A DNA stretch of 64,000 bases from positions 22,777-86,776 of the forward strand of contig DASUWU010000112.1 of NCBI GenBank assembly GCA_036378315.1, read 5' to 3'. Below the pieces are notes generated by a model, which worked only from the letters and a program-made list of their open reading frames with translations, was not told where the DNA came from and ran no database searches. The translations under genes were made by a program, and so were the position numbers. Origin of the DNA: CALAED01 sp036378315 (lineage in GTDB: Bacteria > Actinomycetota > Actinomycetes > Streptosporangiales > Streptosporangiaceae). Below are positions 1 to 9,326 of this stretch, piece after piece. The stretch's first letter is position 1, and each line of letters starts with the position of its first letter.

Positions 1-359
1 CGGTCGTGCACTTCCTCCGTACCGCGACCGAAGACTGCGAGGTCGGCGGCCGGCACATCAGGAAGGGCCAGCGGCTGGCGCTGTTCTACCCCTCGGCCAA
101 CCGCGACGAGGAGGCCTTCGACGAGCCGTTCACCTTCCGGGTGGACCGCTCCCCCAACCCCCATCTCGGTTGGGGCTTCGGCGAGCACTACTGCCTCGGC
201 GCCAACCTCGCCCGGATGGAGATCCGCGTGCTGCTGGAGGAGCTGGTTCCCAGGCTCGAATCGGTGCAGCTGACCGGGCGGCCGTCCTGGATGGCCAGCC
301 GGGTCGTCTGCGGTCCCAAACACCTCCCCATCCGCTGGCGGCTGCGCGCCGGCCGGTGA
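1..359 (+). CDS. Cytochrome P450, C-terminal part only (5' end outside window)
   Basis: The reading frame is open from the left edge to the stop at 357-359, so only about the last 118 residues are visible. They include the cysteine-ligand loop of a P450, FGEHYCLGANLAR, in which the Cys binds haem iron, followed by the L-helix and a C-terminal beta region. This is a haem monooxygenase of the soluble bacterial CYP type. The substrate cannot be judged because the substrate-recognition regions lie outside the window. It is on the same strand as the helicase gene 73 bp downstream. It may belong to a different unit to the left, and I see nothing that ties it to the polyketide cluster starting near 4.4 kb. 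Confidence 0.93.
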   Translation, partial: VVHFLRTATEDCEVGGRHIRKGQRLALFYPSANRDEEAFDEPFTFRVDRSPNPHLGWGFGEHYCLGANLARMEIRVLLEELVPRLESVQLTGRPSWMASRVVCGPKHLPIRWRLRAGR

Positions 360-432
360 AGCGAACCGGCCGCCCGCGGCCCATAAAAGGATTGAGTCGC
401 GCGACGGGCCTTCGCATATCCTGGCGCGCGGT

Positions 433-3400
433 ATGGGATCTCCGCTCGCCGATCTGCAGGCGCGCCTGCCCGAGTTGATGCCTCAAGATCAACAACGACT
501 GCGGCGGCGCATCGCGGGCGTACGCAAGATCCGGGACGCCAGGGCCAGGAACACCGTCGTCGAACAGATCTCGGCGGACGTGGCAGCGGCCGAGCGGCGG
601 GTGGCCGGCCGGCGCGCCACCGTACCCACGATCACTTATCCCGTCGAGCTGCCGGTTGCCCAGCGGAAAGACGACATCCTGGCCGCCATCCGCGACCACC
701 AGGTCGTGATCGTGGCCGGGGAGACCGGGTCCGGCAAGACCACGCAGCTGCCCAAGATCTGCCTCGAGCTCGGTCGTGGCGTCCTCGGCACGATCGGGCA
801 CACCCAGCCCCGCCGGCTGGCGGCCCGCACGGTGGCCGAACGCATCGCCGAGGAGCTCGGCACCGAGGTGGGCGGGGTGGTCGGCTGGAAGGTCCGCTTC
901 ACCGACCGGGTCGGCGACGCCACCATGGTCAAGCTGATGACCGACGGCATCCTCCTCGCGGAGCTGCAGCACGATCGCCTGCTGCGCCAGTACGACACGT
1001 TGATCATCGATGAGGCGCACGAACGCAGCCTCAACGTCGACTTCATCCTCGGGTACCTCAAGCAGCTGCTCCCCAGGCGGCCCGACCTGAAAGTGATCAT
1101 CACATCGGCGACGATCGACCCGGAGCGGTTTTCGCGGCATTTCGACGGCGCGCCGATCATCGAGGTGTCGGGGCGTACCTACCCGGTGGAGGTCCGCTAC
1201 CGGCCGCTGCTCGCCACCGAGGACGGCGAGGAGGACCGCGACCAGGTCCAGGCGATCGGCGACGCGGTCCAAGAGCTGGTCGCCGAAGGGCCGGGCGACA
1301 TCCTCGTGTTCCTGTCCGGCGAGCGCGAGATCCGGGACACGGCGGACGCGCTGGCCAGGATGAACCTCCCCGGCACCGAGGTGCTGCCCCTGTTCGCCCG
1401 GCTGTCGGCCGCCGAGCAGCACCGGGTGTTCAGGCCGCATCGGGGGCGGCGGATCGTGCTGGCCACCAACGTCGCGGAGACCTCGTTGACCGTGCCGGGG
1501 ATCAAGTACGTCATCGATCCCGGCACCGCCCGGATCTCGCGCTACAGCCACCGGACGAAGGTGCAGCGACTGCCGATCGAGGCGATCTCGCAGGCATCGG
1601 CCAACCAGCGCAAGGGGCGCTGCGGGCGCACGTCCGACGGGATCTGCGTCCGGCTGTACGCCGAGGACGACTTCGCCGCGCGCCCCGAGTTCACCGACCC
1701 GGAGATCCTGCGCACCAACCTGGCCTCGGTGATCCTGCAGATGACCGCGGCCGAGCTCGGCGACATCGAGACCTTCCCTTTCGTCGACCCGCCGGACCGC
1801 CGCAACATCAAGGACGGACTGCAGCTGCTGCACGAGCTCGGAGCCCTGGAGGACGGCGGGCGCATCACGCGGCTCGGCCGCACGCTGGTGCAGCTGCCCG
1901 TCGACCCACGGCTGGCCCGCATGATCGTCGAAGCGGACGAGAACGGTTGCGCGCGTGAGGTGCTGGTCATCGTCGCGGCGCTGTCGATCCAGGATCCGCG
2001 CGAGCGGCCCGCCGACCGGCAACAGGCGGCCGACGAGCGGCACCGCCGCTTCGCCGACCCGGCGTCCGACTTCCTCGCCTTCCTGAACCTGTGGCGCTAC
2101 CTGCGGGACAGGCAGCAGGAGCTGTCCGGCAGCCAGTTCCGCCGTATGTGCAAGGCCGAGTTCCTGCACTACCTGCGCGTCCGCGAATGGCAGGACCTCT
2201 ACAGCCAGCTGCGCCAGCTGGCCGGCCGCCTCGGCATGACGGTCAACACCCGGCCGGGAGACCCGGACAAGATCCACATGTCGCTGCTCGCCGGGCTGCT
2301 GTCGCACATCGGGCTGCTGGCTCAGGAACGGCGGGAGTACGAAGGGGCGCGCGGCGCGCGGTTCGCCATCTTCCCCGGGTCGGCGCTGTTGAAGAAGCCG
2401 CCGAGGTGGGTGATGTCGGCCGAGCTCGTGGAGACCTCCCGGCTGTGGGCTCGGGTGAACGCGCGCATCGCGCCGGAATGGGTGGAACCGCTCGCCGGAC
2501 ACCTGGTCAGGCGCACCTACAGCGAGCCGCACTGGGAGCGGACGCAGGGCGCCGTCATGGCCATGGAGAAGGTCACGCTGTACGGGCTTCCGATCGTCGC
2601 GGCCCGCAAGGTCAACTACGGCCGGATCGACCCGGAGCTGTCGCGGGAGCTCTTCATCCGGCACGCCCTCGTCGAGGGCGACTGGGATACTCGACATCGC
2701 TTCTTCCACGACAACCGCAGGTTGCTGGAGGATGTGGAGGAACTGGAGAACCGCGCGCGGCGGCGCGACATCCTCGTCGACGACGATACGCTGTTCGACT
2801 TCTACGACCGGCGCGTCCCAGCGGACGTGGTATCGGCCCGGCATTTCGACGGCTGGTGGAAGAAGGCCGGGGCCCGCCAGCCCGACCTGCTGACGTTCGA
2901 CCCGGCGATGCTGGTCAACGAGGCGGCCGGCCTGGTCAGCGAGTCCGACTATCCGGATTTCTGGCGGCAGGACGGCCTGCGGCTGCGGTTGACCTACCGG
3001 TTCGAGCCGGGCGGAGCCAACCCGGGCGGGGCCGACCCGGAAGGCGGCGCCGACGGCGTGACCGCGCACATCCCGTTGCCCGTGCTCAACCAGGTGCGTC
3101 CCGAGGGGTTCGACTGGCAGATCGCGGGCCTGCGCGAAGAGCTGGTGACCGAGCTGATCAGGTCGCTGCCCAAGGCGATCAGGCGCAGCTTCGTGCCGGC
3201 GCCGAATTTCGCGAAGGCGGTGCTCAAGCGCGCGACCCCGCGGCAGGGCCCGCTGCTGGACGCGGTCGCGCGGGAGCTGCGCGCCATGGGCGGGCCGGAG
3301 ATCCCACGCGAGGCGTGGGACCTGAGCAGGGTGCCGGATCATCTCAAGATGACCTTCCGCGTCGTGGACGGCGACCGCACGCTCGCCGCCGGCAAGGACC

Positions 3401-4317
3401 TGACCGCCCTGAAACAGCGCCTGCGACCCGAGGTGCGGGCGACGCTGTCCGGCGCCGCGACCGGCCTCGAACGGCAGGGCCTGCGCGAATGGACCATCGG
3501 CACGCTGCCGCGGACGTACGAAGAGCGCGGCGTGCGGGCCTACCCCGCCCTGGTCGACGAGGGCGACAGCGTCGCGGTGCGGATGCTGGAGACCGAGGCC
3601 GAGCAGCGCCGCGCGATGTGGCGCGGTACCCGCAGGTTGCTGCTGCTGAACGCGCCCTCGCCCATGAAGCTCATCCAGCGCGGGCTGTCCAACGAGGCGA
3701 AGCTCGCGCTCAGCCAGGGCCCGCACGGCAGCGTGGCGAAGCTCGTCGACGACTGCTTCGCCTGCGCCGCGGACAAGCTCATCGCCGAGGCCGGCGGGCC
3801 CGCCTGGGACGAGCCCGGGTTCGCCCGCCTGAGCGACCACGTCAGGTCGAACCTGTACGAGACGGCCGACGCGGTCGTCACCAGGGTCGTCGAGATCCTC
3901 TCTGTCGCCCACCGCGTCGACCTGCGACTCAAGAGCACGAGCAGCCCGGCGCTGGTGCCCGCGCTGGCCGACATCCGGGGGCAGCTGTCGGCCCTGGTGT
4001 ATCCGGGCTTCGTCACCGCGACAGGGTGGGCGCGTTTGCCGCACCTCGTGCGTTATCTGCGCGCCATCGAGCGCCGGCTGGACCGGCTGCCAGACAACCC
4101 GGGCCGCGACCGCGACCTGATGCTCCAGGTCCAGGCGCTCCAGACGGACTACGAACGCCTCATGGAGCGGGCCGGCGACGCATCCGATACGGGGTTGCGG
4201 CAGATTCGCTGGATGCTCGAAGAACTGCGGGTCAGCTTCTTCGCCCAACAGCTCGGCACCCCTCACCCGGTCTCCGAAAAACGCATCCGCAAGCTCATGG
4301 CGCGCGAGCGGAGCTGA
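433..4317 (+). CDS. hrpA: ATP-dependent RNA helicase HrpA, DEAH-box
   Basis: This 1294-residue protein has the full length expected of bacterial HrpA. The motifs appear in order: Walker A GETGSGKTTQLPK near residue 97, the DEAH box near residue 193, the SAT motif, and QRKGRCGR motif VI near residue 395. The HA2/OB-type domains follow, and then the long C-terminal region (DUF3418-like) typical of HrpA. The family unwinds RNA and acts on stalled or colliding ribosomes in the cytoplasm, so this is a housekeeping gene. The ATG at 433 gives an N-terminus that matches the family well. A 1408-codon open frame on the opposite strand is a GC-bias shadow. The gene probably marks the left border of the biosynthetic cluster. 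Confidence 0.96.
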   Translation: MGSPLADLQARLPELMPQDQQRLRRRIAGVRKIRDARARNTVVEQISADVAAAERRVAGRRATVPTITYPVELPVAQRKDDILAAIRDHQVVIVAGETGSGKTTQLPKICLELGRGVLGTIGHTQPRRLAARTVAERIAEELGTEVGGVVGWKVRFTDRVGDATMVKLMTDGILLAELQHDRLLRQYDTLIIDEAHERSLNVDFILGYLKQLLPRRPDLKVIITSATIDPERFSRHFDGAPIIEVSGRTYPVEVRYRPLLATEDGEEDRDQVQAIGDAVQELVAEGPGDILVFLSGEREIRDTADALARMNLPGTEVLPLFARLSAAEQHRVFRPHRGRRIVLATNVAETSLTVPGIKYVIDPGTARISRYSHRTKVQRLPIEAISQASANQRKGRCGRTSDGICVRLYAEDDFAARPEFTDPEILRTNLASVILQMTAAELGDIETFPFVDPPDRRNIKDGLQLLHELGALEDGGRITRLGRTLVQLPVDPRLARMIVEADENGCAREVLVIVAALSIQDPRERPADRQQAADERHRRFADPASDFLAFLNLWRYLRDRQQELSGSQFRRMCKAEFLHYLRVREWQDLYSQLRQLAGRLGMTVNTRPGDPDKIHMSLLAGLLSHIGLLAQERREYEGARGARFAIFPGSALLKKPPRWVMSAELVETSRLWARVNARIAPEWVEPLAGHLVRRTYSEPHWERTQGAVMAMEKVTLYGLPIVAARKVNYGRIDPELSRELFIRHALVEGDWDTRHRFFHDNRRLLEDVEELENRARRRDILVDDDTLFDFYDRRVPADVVSARHFDGWWKKAGARQPDLLTFDPAMLVNEAAGLVSESDYPDFWRQDGLRLRLTYRFEPGGANPGGADPEGGADGVTAHIPLPVLNQVRPEGFDWQIAGLREELVTELIRSLPKAIRRSFVPAPNFAKAVLKRATPRQGPLLDAVARELRAMGGPEIPREAWDLSRVPDHLKMTFRVVDGDRTLAAGKDLTALKQRLRPEVRATLSGAATGLERQGLREWTIGTLPRTYEERGVRAYPALVDEGDSVAVRMLETEAEQRRAMWRGTRRLLLLNAPSPMKLIQRGLSNEAKLALSQGPHGSVAKLVDDCFACAADKLIAEAGGPAWDEPGFARLSDHVRSNLYETADAVVTRVVEILSVAHRVDLRLKSTSSPALVPALADIRGQLSALVYPGFVTATGWARLPHLVRYLRAIERRLDRLPDNPGRDRDLMLQVQALQTDYERLMERAGDASDTGLRQIRWMLEELRVSFFAQQLGTPHPVSEKRIRKLMARERS

Positions 4318-4405
4318 CGGGCAATTATTTACAAAATGTCCGGTTACGGTCGCCAATGATCTTCACTTTGCGGTATGTCAAGCAAGCCATGAGAAACTCG
4401 ATTCC

Positions 4406-7315
4406 GTGACGCCTCCCAACCGCACCCCATTTGTCGGCCGGCAGCAATCACTAGACACATTCGAGCGGGCACTCGACGCGACAATGGGCGGATCGTTCCA
4501 GTTCCTGAACCTGGTGGGAGAGCCGGGCGTGGGAAAGACCCGGCTACTGGAAGAACTCGCGGTCGCGGCACAGCGACGCGGATTGTGCACTATGAGTGGC
4601 CGCGCCACCGAATTTGAGCAGGAATTGCCGTTCGGGGTCATCATCGATGCGCTCGACGACCATCTGGAGGCACACTCCGACCAGTTGTCGGAAGACCTCG
4701 GCCCGGCGGCGGTCAAGCTGCTCGCCGGCGTATTCCCCGGGCTGGCTCACACGCTGTCCGACGACCATCGGCCGGACGCCAACCTGAGCGCGCTCGAACG
4801 CTACCGGGTGCACCGGGCGATCCGGCAGCTGCTCGACGAGCTGGCCGTTCCCTCCGGGCTCGTGCTGCTCCTTGACGACCTTCACTGGGCCGACGACGGT
4901 TCGACGGAGCTGCTCGACCATCTCGTCCGCCATCCGCCGTTCCGGCCGGTTCTGATCGCGATCGCCTACCGCCCGGCCCAGGCCGGGCCGAGGCTGGCGG
5001 CGGCCGTCGAGAACGCGCGCGAGCACCGACACGAGATCCCGGTCGGCCCGCTCACCCAGGCCGAGACTCGTGAGTTCCTCGGCACCGACGTGGATCGGTC
5101 GTACGCCGGCATCCTCTACCGGGCCAGCGGCGGCGTGCCGCTCTTTCTGGAGGCGCTGGCCCGGATGGGGCGCGACGCGCCCGTCGCCCGGCAGCGCGGC
5201 GGCGACACCGGCCACGACGTCCCCTCCGACCTCGCCGCGCTGCCGGCGGCGGTCCGCCGGGCGCTGCAGGCGGAGCTGACCGGCCTGTCGGCGACCGCGC
5301 TGCTCGTGGCCAGGGCCGCCGCGGTGACCGCGGACGAGTTCGAACCCGCACTGGCCGCGGTCGCCGCCGAGGTGCCCCTCACGGTGGCGCTCGATGCGCT
5401 CAACGAGGCCGTGGCACGCGATGTCGTCCGGCCTACGGCCGCGGGCCGGTTCCGGTTCCGGCACCCTCTCGTCCGGCACGCGGCGTACGTCTCCGCGCCC
5501 GCCGGTTGGCGGGTCGCCGCGCACGCCCGCGTCGCCGAACGGCTCGCCGCGCTCGGCGCGCCTGCGACGTGGCGGGCCCACCACGTGGAACGATCCGGCC
5601 GCTTCGGCGACGAGTCCGCCATCGCCACCCTGGTCGAGGCCGCCCGCGAGGTCGCCGGGCGGGCGCCCGTCAGCGCGGGGCACTGGCTCGAGGCGGCGCT
5701 GCGGTTGGCGCCCGCCGGCCATTGTGAGCGCCTCGACCTGATGCTGGAGCTGGCGACGGTCCGGACGACGAGCGGCGACGCGGTGGCCGGCAGGGAGATG
5801 GCGCGCGAGACGCTCCGGCTGCTGGCGCACGACGACCATCTCCGGCGGGCCAGGGCGGCCAGGATCTGCGCGCTGGCCGAACGGAGACTCGACCGCTTCC
5901 GGGAGGCGCACGCCCTCATCATGAACGAACTGCGCCTGATGCCCGACCCGAAGTCGGAGGCCGCCGCGACCCTGAGGCTTCGGCTGGCGTCAGAGAGCCT
6001 GCTCCGCAGCCGGTTCCGCGCCGCGCAGGCCGAGCTGGACCTCCTGCCTGACGACGCACCGGGGTGGCCGCCCGCCCTGTCGCTGGCGATCGCGGCCATG
6101 CGCCCGATGGCGGCCCTGGCCGGGCGCAGGATCGACGCCGCGCTCGACTACATCGAGATCGCGGAACAGCGCCTCGACTCGGCGCCGGACGAGCATCTCG
6201 CCGCCTGGCTCGAGGCCGTCGCCTGGCTGTCGTGGACCGAGCTGATGATGGGTCGCTATCGCGAGGCCCACCGGTACTTCGACCGGGCCATCACCGTGGG
6301 CCGGGCCACCGGTCAGGGGTTCATCGCGGCGATGCTGCTGGCCGGGCAGGCCCGTACGCTGACCGTGCTCGGCCGGCTGGCCGAGGCGGCGGCCCTCGCC
6401 GAGCAGGCCGATGAGGCGCCCCACATGCTCGGCGTCCAGGAGCGCGTCTTCGTGGCCACCCAGCGGTGCCTCGTGGCGAGCTGGTCGGGCGACGACGAGG
6501 CCGCGCTGCGGTTCGGCGAACAGGCGGTACGCGCCGCCGCCGACTTCGACGAGTGGTGGAGCGCCTTCGCGCACTACTCCCGCGGCACCGCGCTGGTCAA
6601 CGGCGGCCAGGTGGACGAGGGCGTCACGGAGCTGCTTGTGGCCTGTCCCGAGATCAGGCGGTCCAGGCTCGATCCGGCCGGCATGCTGTCGTGCTGCGAG
6701 ATGATGGTCCAGATCGAGGCGGGGCGTGGGAACCGGGTCGAGGCGCGGACGTGGGCCGACCGCGCCGACCGGCTGGCCCACCCCGCGCTGGTGGCCAGCG
6801 CCGCGCACGCGCGGCTGGCGCGGGCGCACCTGACGCGGATCACCGATGCCGCGGCCGCCGCGGCCGCCGCCGTGGAGGCCGCCGGCCTCCTCGAGGCCGC
6901 CGGCATGGTGATCGACATGGGCCGCGCCCGGATGACCGCCGGGCTGGCGTACGCGGACGCCGGCGACCGCGACCGCGCGGGAACGGAGCTCCAGGCCGCC
7001 GCCGAGGTCTTCGCCTCGTGCGGGGCGCGCAAGCTCCACGCCCAGGCGCAGCGCGAGCAACGCCGCATCGGCGCACGCGTCCCCGGGCGGCGCGGTCGCG
7101 CGTACGGCGCCGGCCAGACCGGCCTGTCCAAGCGCGAGCTCGAGGTGGCCAGGCTGGTCGTCGCCGGGCGCACCAACCAGCAGATCGCCGAGCTGCTGTT
7201 CCTCAGCGTGCGCACGGTCGAGTCCCACCTGTCGCACATCTTCGCCAAGCTCGATGTGACGTCCAGGGTCGGCATCGTGCACGCGCTTACCCAACGCGAC
7301 GCGGACGACTTATGA
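4406..7315 (+). CDS. LAL-family LuxR transcriptional regulator (large ATP-binding, STAND type)
   Basis: The protein has 969 residues. Near its start is a Walker A, GEPGVGKTRLL, then a Walker B-like LVLLLDDLHWAD. A long TPR-like helical middle follows, and a C-terminal LuxR helix-turn-helix (LSKRELEVARLVVAGRTNQQ and onward) covers the last 65 residues. LAL proteins are usually pathway-specific activators of secondary-metabolite clusters that switch on by ATP binding. The GTG at 4406 is the first start that keeps the AAA-like domain whole. The 88 bp upstream is unusually AT-rich for this genome and probably carries the promoter. The protein is clearly paralogous, in the same domain order and nearly the same length, to the one at 32935-35838, and the two flank the cluster. 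Confidence 0.93.
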   Translation: MTPPNRTPFVGRQQSLDTFERALDATMGGSFQFLNLVGEPGVGKTRLLEELAVAAQRRGLCTMSGRATEFEQELPFGVIIDALDDHLEAHSDQLSEDLGPAAVKLLAGVFPGLAHTLSDDHRPDANLSALERYRVHRAIRQLLDELAVPSGLVLLLDDLHWADDGSTELLDHLVRHPPFRPVLIAIAYRPAQAGPRLAAAVENAREHRHEIPVGPLTQAETREFLGTDVDRSYAGILYRASGGVPLFLEALARMGRDAPVARQRGGDTGHDVPSDLAALPAAVRRALQAELTGLSATALLVARAAAVTADEFEPALAAVAAEVPLTVALDALNEAVARDVVRPTAAGRFRFRHPLVRHAAYVSAPAGWRVAAHARVAERLAALGAPATWRAHHVERSGRFGDESAIATLVEAAREVAGRAPVSAGHWLEAALRLAPAGHCERLDLMLELATVRTTSGDAVAGREMARETLRLLAHDDHLRRARAARICALAERRLDRFREAHALIMNELRLMPDPKSEAAATLRLRLASESLLRSRFRAAQAELDLLPDDAPGWPPALSLAIAAMRPMAALAGRRIDAALDYIEIAEQRLDSAPDEHLAAWLEAVAWLSWTELMMGRYREAHRYFDRAITVGRATGQGFIAAMLLAGQARTLTVLGRLAEAAALAEQADEAPHMLGVQERVFVATQRCLVASWSGDDEAALRFGEQAVRAAADFDEWWSAFAHYSRGTALVNGGQVDEGVTELLVACPEIRRSRLDPAGMLSCCEMMVQIEAGRGNRVEARTWADRADRLAHPALVASAAHARLARAHLTRITDAAAAAAAAVEAAGLLEAAGMVIDMGRARMTAGLAYADAGDRDRAGTELQAAAEVFASCGARKLHAQAQREQRRIGARVPGRRGRAYGAGQTGLSKRELEVARLVVAGRTNQQIAELLFLSVRTVESHLSHIFAKLDVTSRVGIVHALTQRDADDL

Positions 7316-7361
7316 CCCGGCGCGCGGATCGGCCATTCGTCCCCTAGTGTTTACCGGCGGA

Positions 7362-7381
7362 ATGCCGCAAACTTGCGGCAT
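7362..7381. promoter_or_regulatory. Perfect 9-bp inverted repeat at the start of the sensor kinase gene
   Basis: ATGCCGCAA and TTGCGGCAT are separated by two bases, giving a 20-bp palindrome. It lies 46 bp after the LAL stop codon and overlaps the possible starts of the histidine kinase gene. A two-base centre is too short for a stable hairpin loop, so a dimeric protein-binding site (autoregulation by the NarL-type regulator, for example) is more likely than a terminator. No binding evidence is available. Confidence 0.5.
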
Positions 7382-8618
7382 GCATCCTGACACCGTCGTC
7401 ATGGACGCCGAGCGGCCGGGCATCGCGTCGGTCGGCGATCCTGAGCTGGGTCCTGAACCGGTCCCGGACGTGGAGGACGGTTCGAAGGTGCGCTGGGACG
7501 CGCTCTACGGGGCCGTCCTCTTGTCCGCGGTGCTGCTGATCGTGTCCAGCCCATTTCCGGTGACGCCCCGAATTATCGCGGTCGCCGCCCTGCTCACGAT
7601 GGTGCCGTGGTACATCGTGTTCATACGCCCGCATTTCTTCCCGTGCGGGTCCGGGAAATTGTCTTCGCTCGCCGTCGTGCTCGTCTTGTTCGCGGTGGCG
7701 CAGAGCCAGAATCCCTATACCTGGTTTTTGGCGTTCGGGCTGTGCCCGCTGGCCTTTCACGTCGTCCCGTTCCGCTCCGCGATGACCATCGCGGTCAGCG
7801 CCAACGTCATCGCCGGGGCGCTCACGCTGCCCCGGATGACGGGCGAGCTGACGCAGGCGATGATGCCGGTCGCCTTCGCCGGGTTCGGCATCGTGATGTC
7901 GATCGGCTACGGGAGCTGGTTCCAGCAGATCATGCGGCAGAGCGCGGAGCGCGCCGCCCTCATCGCGCGCCTGGCGGCGACCCGCTCCGACCTGGCCGAG
8001 GTCAGCCACGCGGCCGGCGTGCTCGCCGAGCGGCAGCGGCTGGCCAGCGACATCCATGACACCCTGGCGCAGGCGTTCACCAGCCTGGTCATGCTGACCG
8101 AGGCCATCGACCTCGACGCGGGCGATATCCCGGTCGGGATCCGCCGCCAGCTGCGGCTCATCGCCCGTACCGCCCGCGACGGCCTGACCGAGGCGCGCGC
8201 GCTGGTGACCGCGCTGACCCCTCCGCAGCTGCGGCAGGGAAACCTCGACGACGTGCTGCGCGAGCTGACCGAACGGATCGGCGCCGAGCTGATGCTGTGC
8301 GCGCGCTTCGAGACGGTCGGCCCGGCGCGGCCGCTGCCCGCCGACATCGAGGTCGTCATGCTGCGCGTCGGCCAGGAGGCGCTGGCGAACGTCCGTAAGC
8401 ACGCCAAGGCGAGCGAGGTCGAGGTCAGGCTGTCCTACGACGCGGAAGCGGTACGGCTGGAGGTCACCGACAACGGGATCGGCTTCGATCCGGTCGCGGT
8501 CAACGGCGGATTCGGCCTGCGCGGCATGCGGGACCGGTTGAAAGACGTCGCCGGCCAGGTCGGGGTCGCCAGCTCGCCCGGCGGTGGGACGACCATCCGC
8601 GCGACGGTGCCCGCATGA
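7380..8618 (+). CDS. Sensor histidine kinase, NarL/DesK type (HisKA_3)
   Basis: The N-terminal 180 residues contain about five to six hydrophobic segments. A short coiled linker follows, then the dimerisation/phosphoacceptor helix RQRLASDIHDTLAQ with its phosphorylatable His, and a HATPase_c domain with DNGIGFD and GLRGMRDR. It is a membrane sensor kinase that would phosphorylate the adjacent response regulator; the signal is unknown. The frame is open from 7347. Starts at 7347, 7362, 7380 and 7401 all lack a good ribosome site, so the exact N-terminus is uncertain, and a palindrome covers 7362-7381. The stop overlaps the next start as ATGA (8615-8618), so the pair is translationally coupled. 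Confidence 0.92.
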   Translation: MHPDTVVMDAERPGIASVGDPELGPEPVPDVEDGSKVRWDALYGAVLLSAVLLIVSSPFPVTPRIIAVAALLTMVPWYIVFIRPHFFPCGSGKLSSLAVVLVLFAVAQSQNPYTWFLAFGLCPLAFHVVPFRSAMTIAVSANVIAGALTLPRMTGELTQAMMPVAFAGFGIVMSIGYGSWFQQIMRQSAERAALIARLAATRSDLAEVSHAAGVLAERQRLASDIHDTLAQAFTSLVMLTEAIDLDAGDIPVGIRRQLRLIARTARDGLTEARALVTALTPPQLRQGNLDDVLRELTERIGAELMLCARFETVGPARPLPADIEVVMLRVGQEALANVRKHAKASEVEVRLSYDAEAVRLEVTDNGIGFDPVAVNGGFGLRGMRDRLKDVAGQVGVASSPGGGTTIRATVPA

Positions 8619-9259
8619 CCGACGCCGGGCCGATCCGGGTGCTGCTGGCCGACGATCATCCCATCGTGCGCGAGGGACTGCGCACCATCCTCACCACCGA
8701 ACCGGGTCTTCGGCTGGTGGGCGAGGCGGCGTCGGGCGACGAGGCCGTGGCCCTCGCCCGGTCGCTTCGGCCTGACGTCGTCCTCATGGATCTGCGGATG
8801 CCCGGCGGCGACGGCGTCGAGGCCACCAAGCGCATTCTCGACGAGCTGCCGGCCATCCGGATCCTGGTGCTGACGACGTACGACACCGACTCGGACATCC
8901 TCCGCGCGATCGGGGCCGGCGCGACCGGTTACATGCTCAAGGACTCCTCGCGGGCCGATCTCGTCCGCGCCATCCGCGCCGCCGGCAAAGGAGAGACCGT
9001 GCTCGCGCCTTCGGTCGCCGACCACCTGGTCGCGAGCACCCGGCGGCCGCGGCAGACCCCCCTGTCGGCCCGGGAGGTGGAGGTGCTCGGCCTGGTCGCG
9101 CGCGGGCTCACCAACGGCGAGATCGGCCAGCGACTGGTCATCAGCCAGGCCACGGTCAAGACCCACCTGCTGCGGGCCTTCACCAAGCTGGGGGTCTCCG
9201 ACCGCACGGCCGCGGTCACCGTCGCCATCGAGCGCGGCATCCTCGCCGCCCGCGGCTGA
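8615..9259 (+). CDS. Response regulator, NarL/FixJ family
   Basis: The protein has 214 residues. It has an N-terminal receiver domain with the acidic pair DDH, the phosphoacceptor Asp in VVLMDLRMPGGDG, the conserved Thr in LVLTTYD and the Lys in MLKDSS. A C-terminal LuxR helix-turn-helix (LSAREVEVLGLVARGLTNGE and onward) follows. It is the cognate partner of the kinase it overlaps. Because it lies between the LAL regulator and the biosynthetic genes, it may control the cluster or the neighbouring exporter, but this is inference. The gene ends convergently with the APH-like gene, only 47 bp away. Confidence 0.94.
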   Translation: MTDAGPIRVLLADDHPIVREGLRTILTTEPGLRLVGEAASGDEAVALARSLRPDVVLMDLRMPGGDGVEATKRILDELPAIRILVLTTYDTDSDILRAIGAGATGYMLKDSSRADLVRAIRAAGKGETVLAPSVADHLVASTRRPRQTPLSAREVEVLGLVARGLTNGEIGQRLVISQATVKTHLLRAFTKLGVSDRTAAVTVAIERGILAARG

Positions 9260-9272
9260 CCCGCCGGCCCCG

Positions 9273-9326
9273 AGTCCGCCGGCGTCTCCTAGTCCGCCGG
9301 CGTCTCCTAGTCCGCCGGCGTCTCCT
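9273..9326. repeat. Three tandem 18-bp repeats spanning the stop codon of the APH-like gene
   Basis: Three copies of an 18-bp unit (AGTCCGCCGGCGTCTCCT) lie head to tail. Read on the minus strand each unit is six codons, ETPAD with the preceding or following TAG stop in the same frame. The C-terminal codons and stop of the kinase gene have therefore been duplicated twice downstream of the functional stop. Replication slippage is the likely origin. Confidence 0.9.

Noticed and set aside
130..4356. A 1408-codon open frame on the minus strand opposite the helicase gene
   Set aside because: It mirrors the codon phase of hrpA, has no recognisable domain, is low in typical hydrophobic-core patterning and is explained by high GC content.
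2091..4409. A 772-codon plus-strand frame overlapping the helicase gene in another phase
   Set aside because: It is Arg/Ala/Gly/Pro-rich with no motifs and overlaps a certain gene completely.
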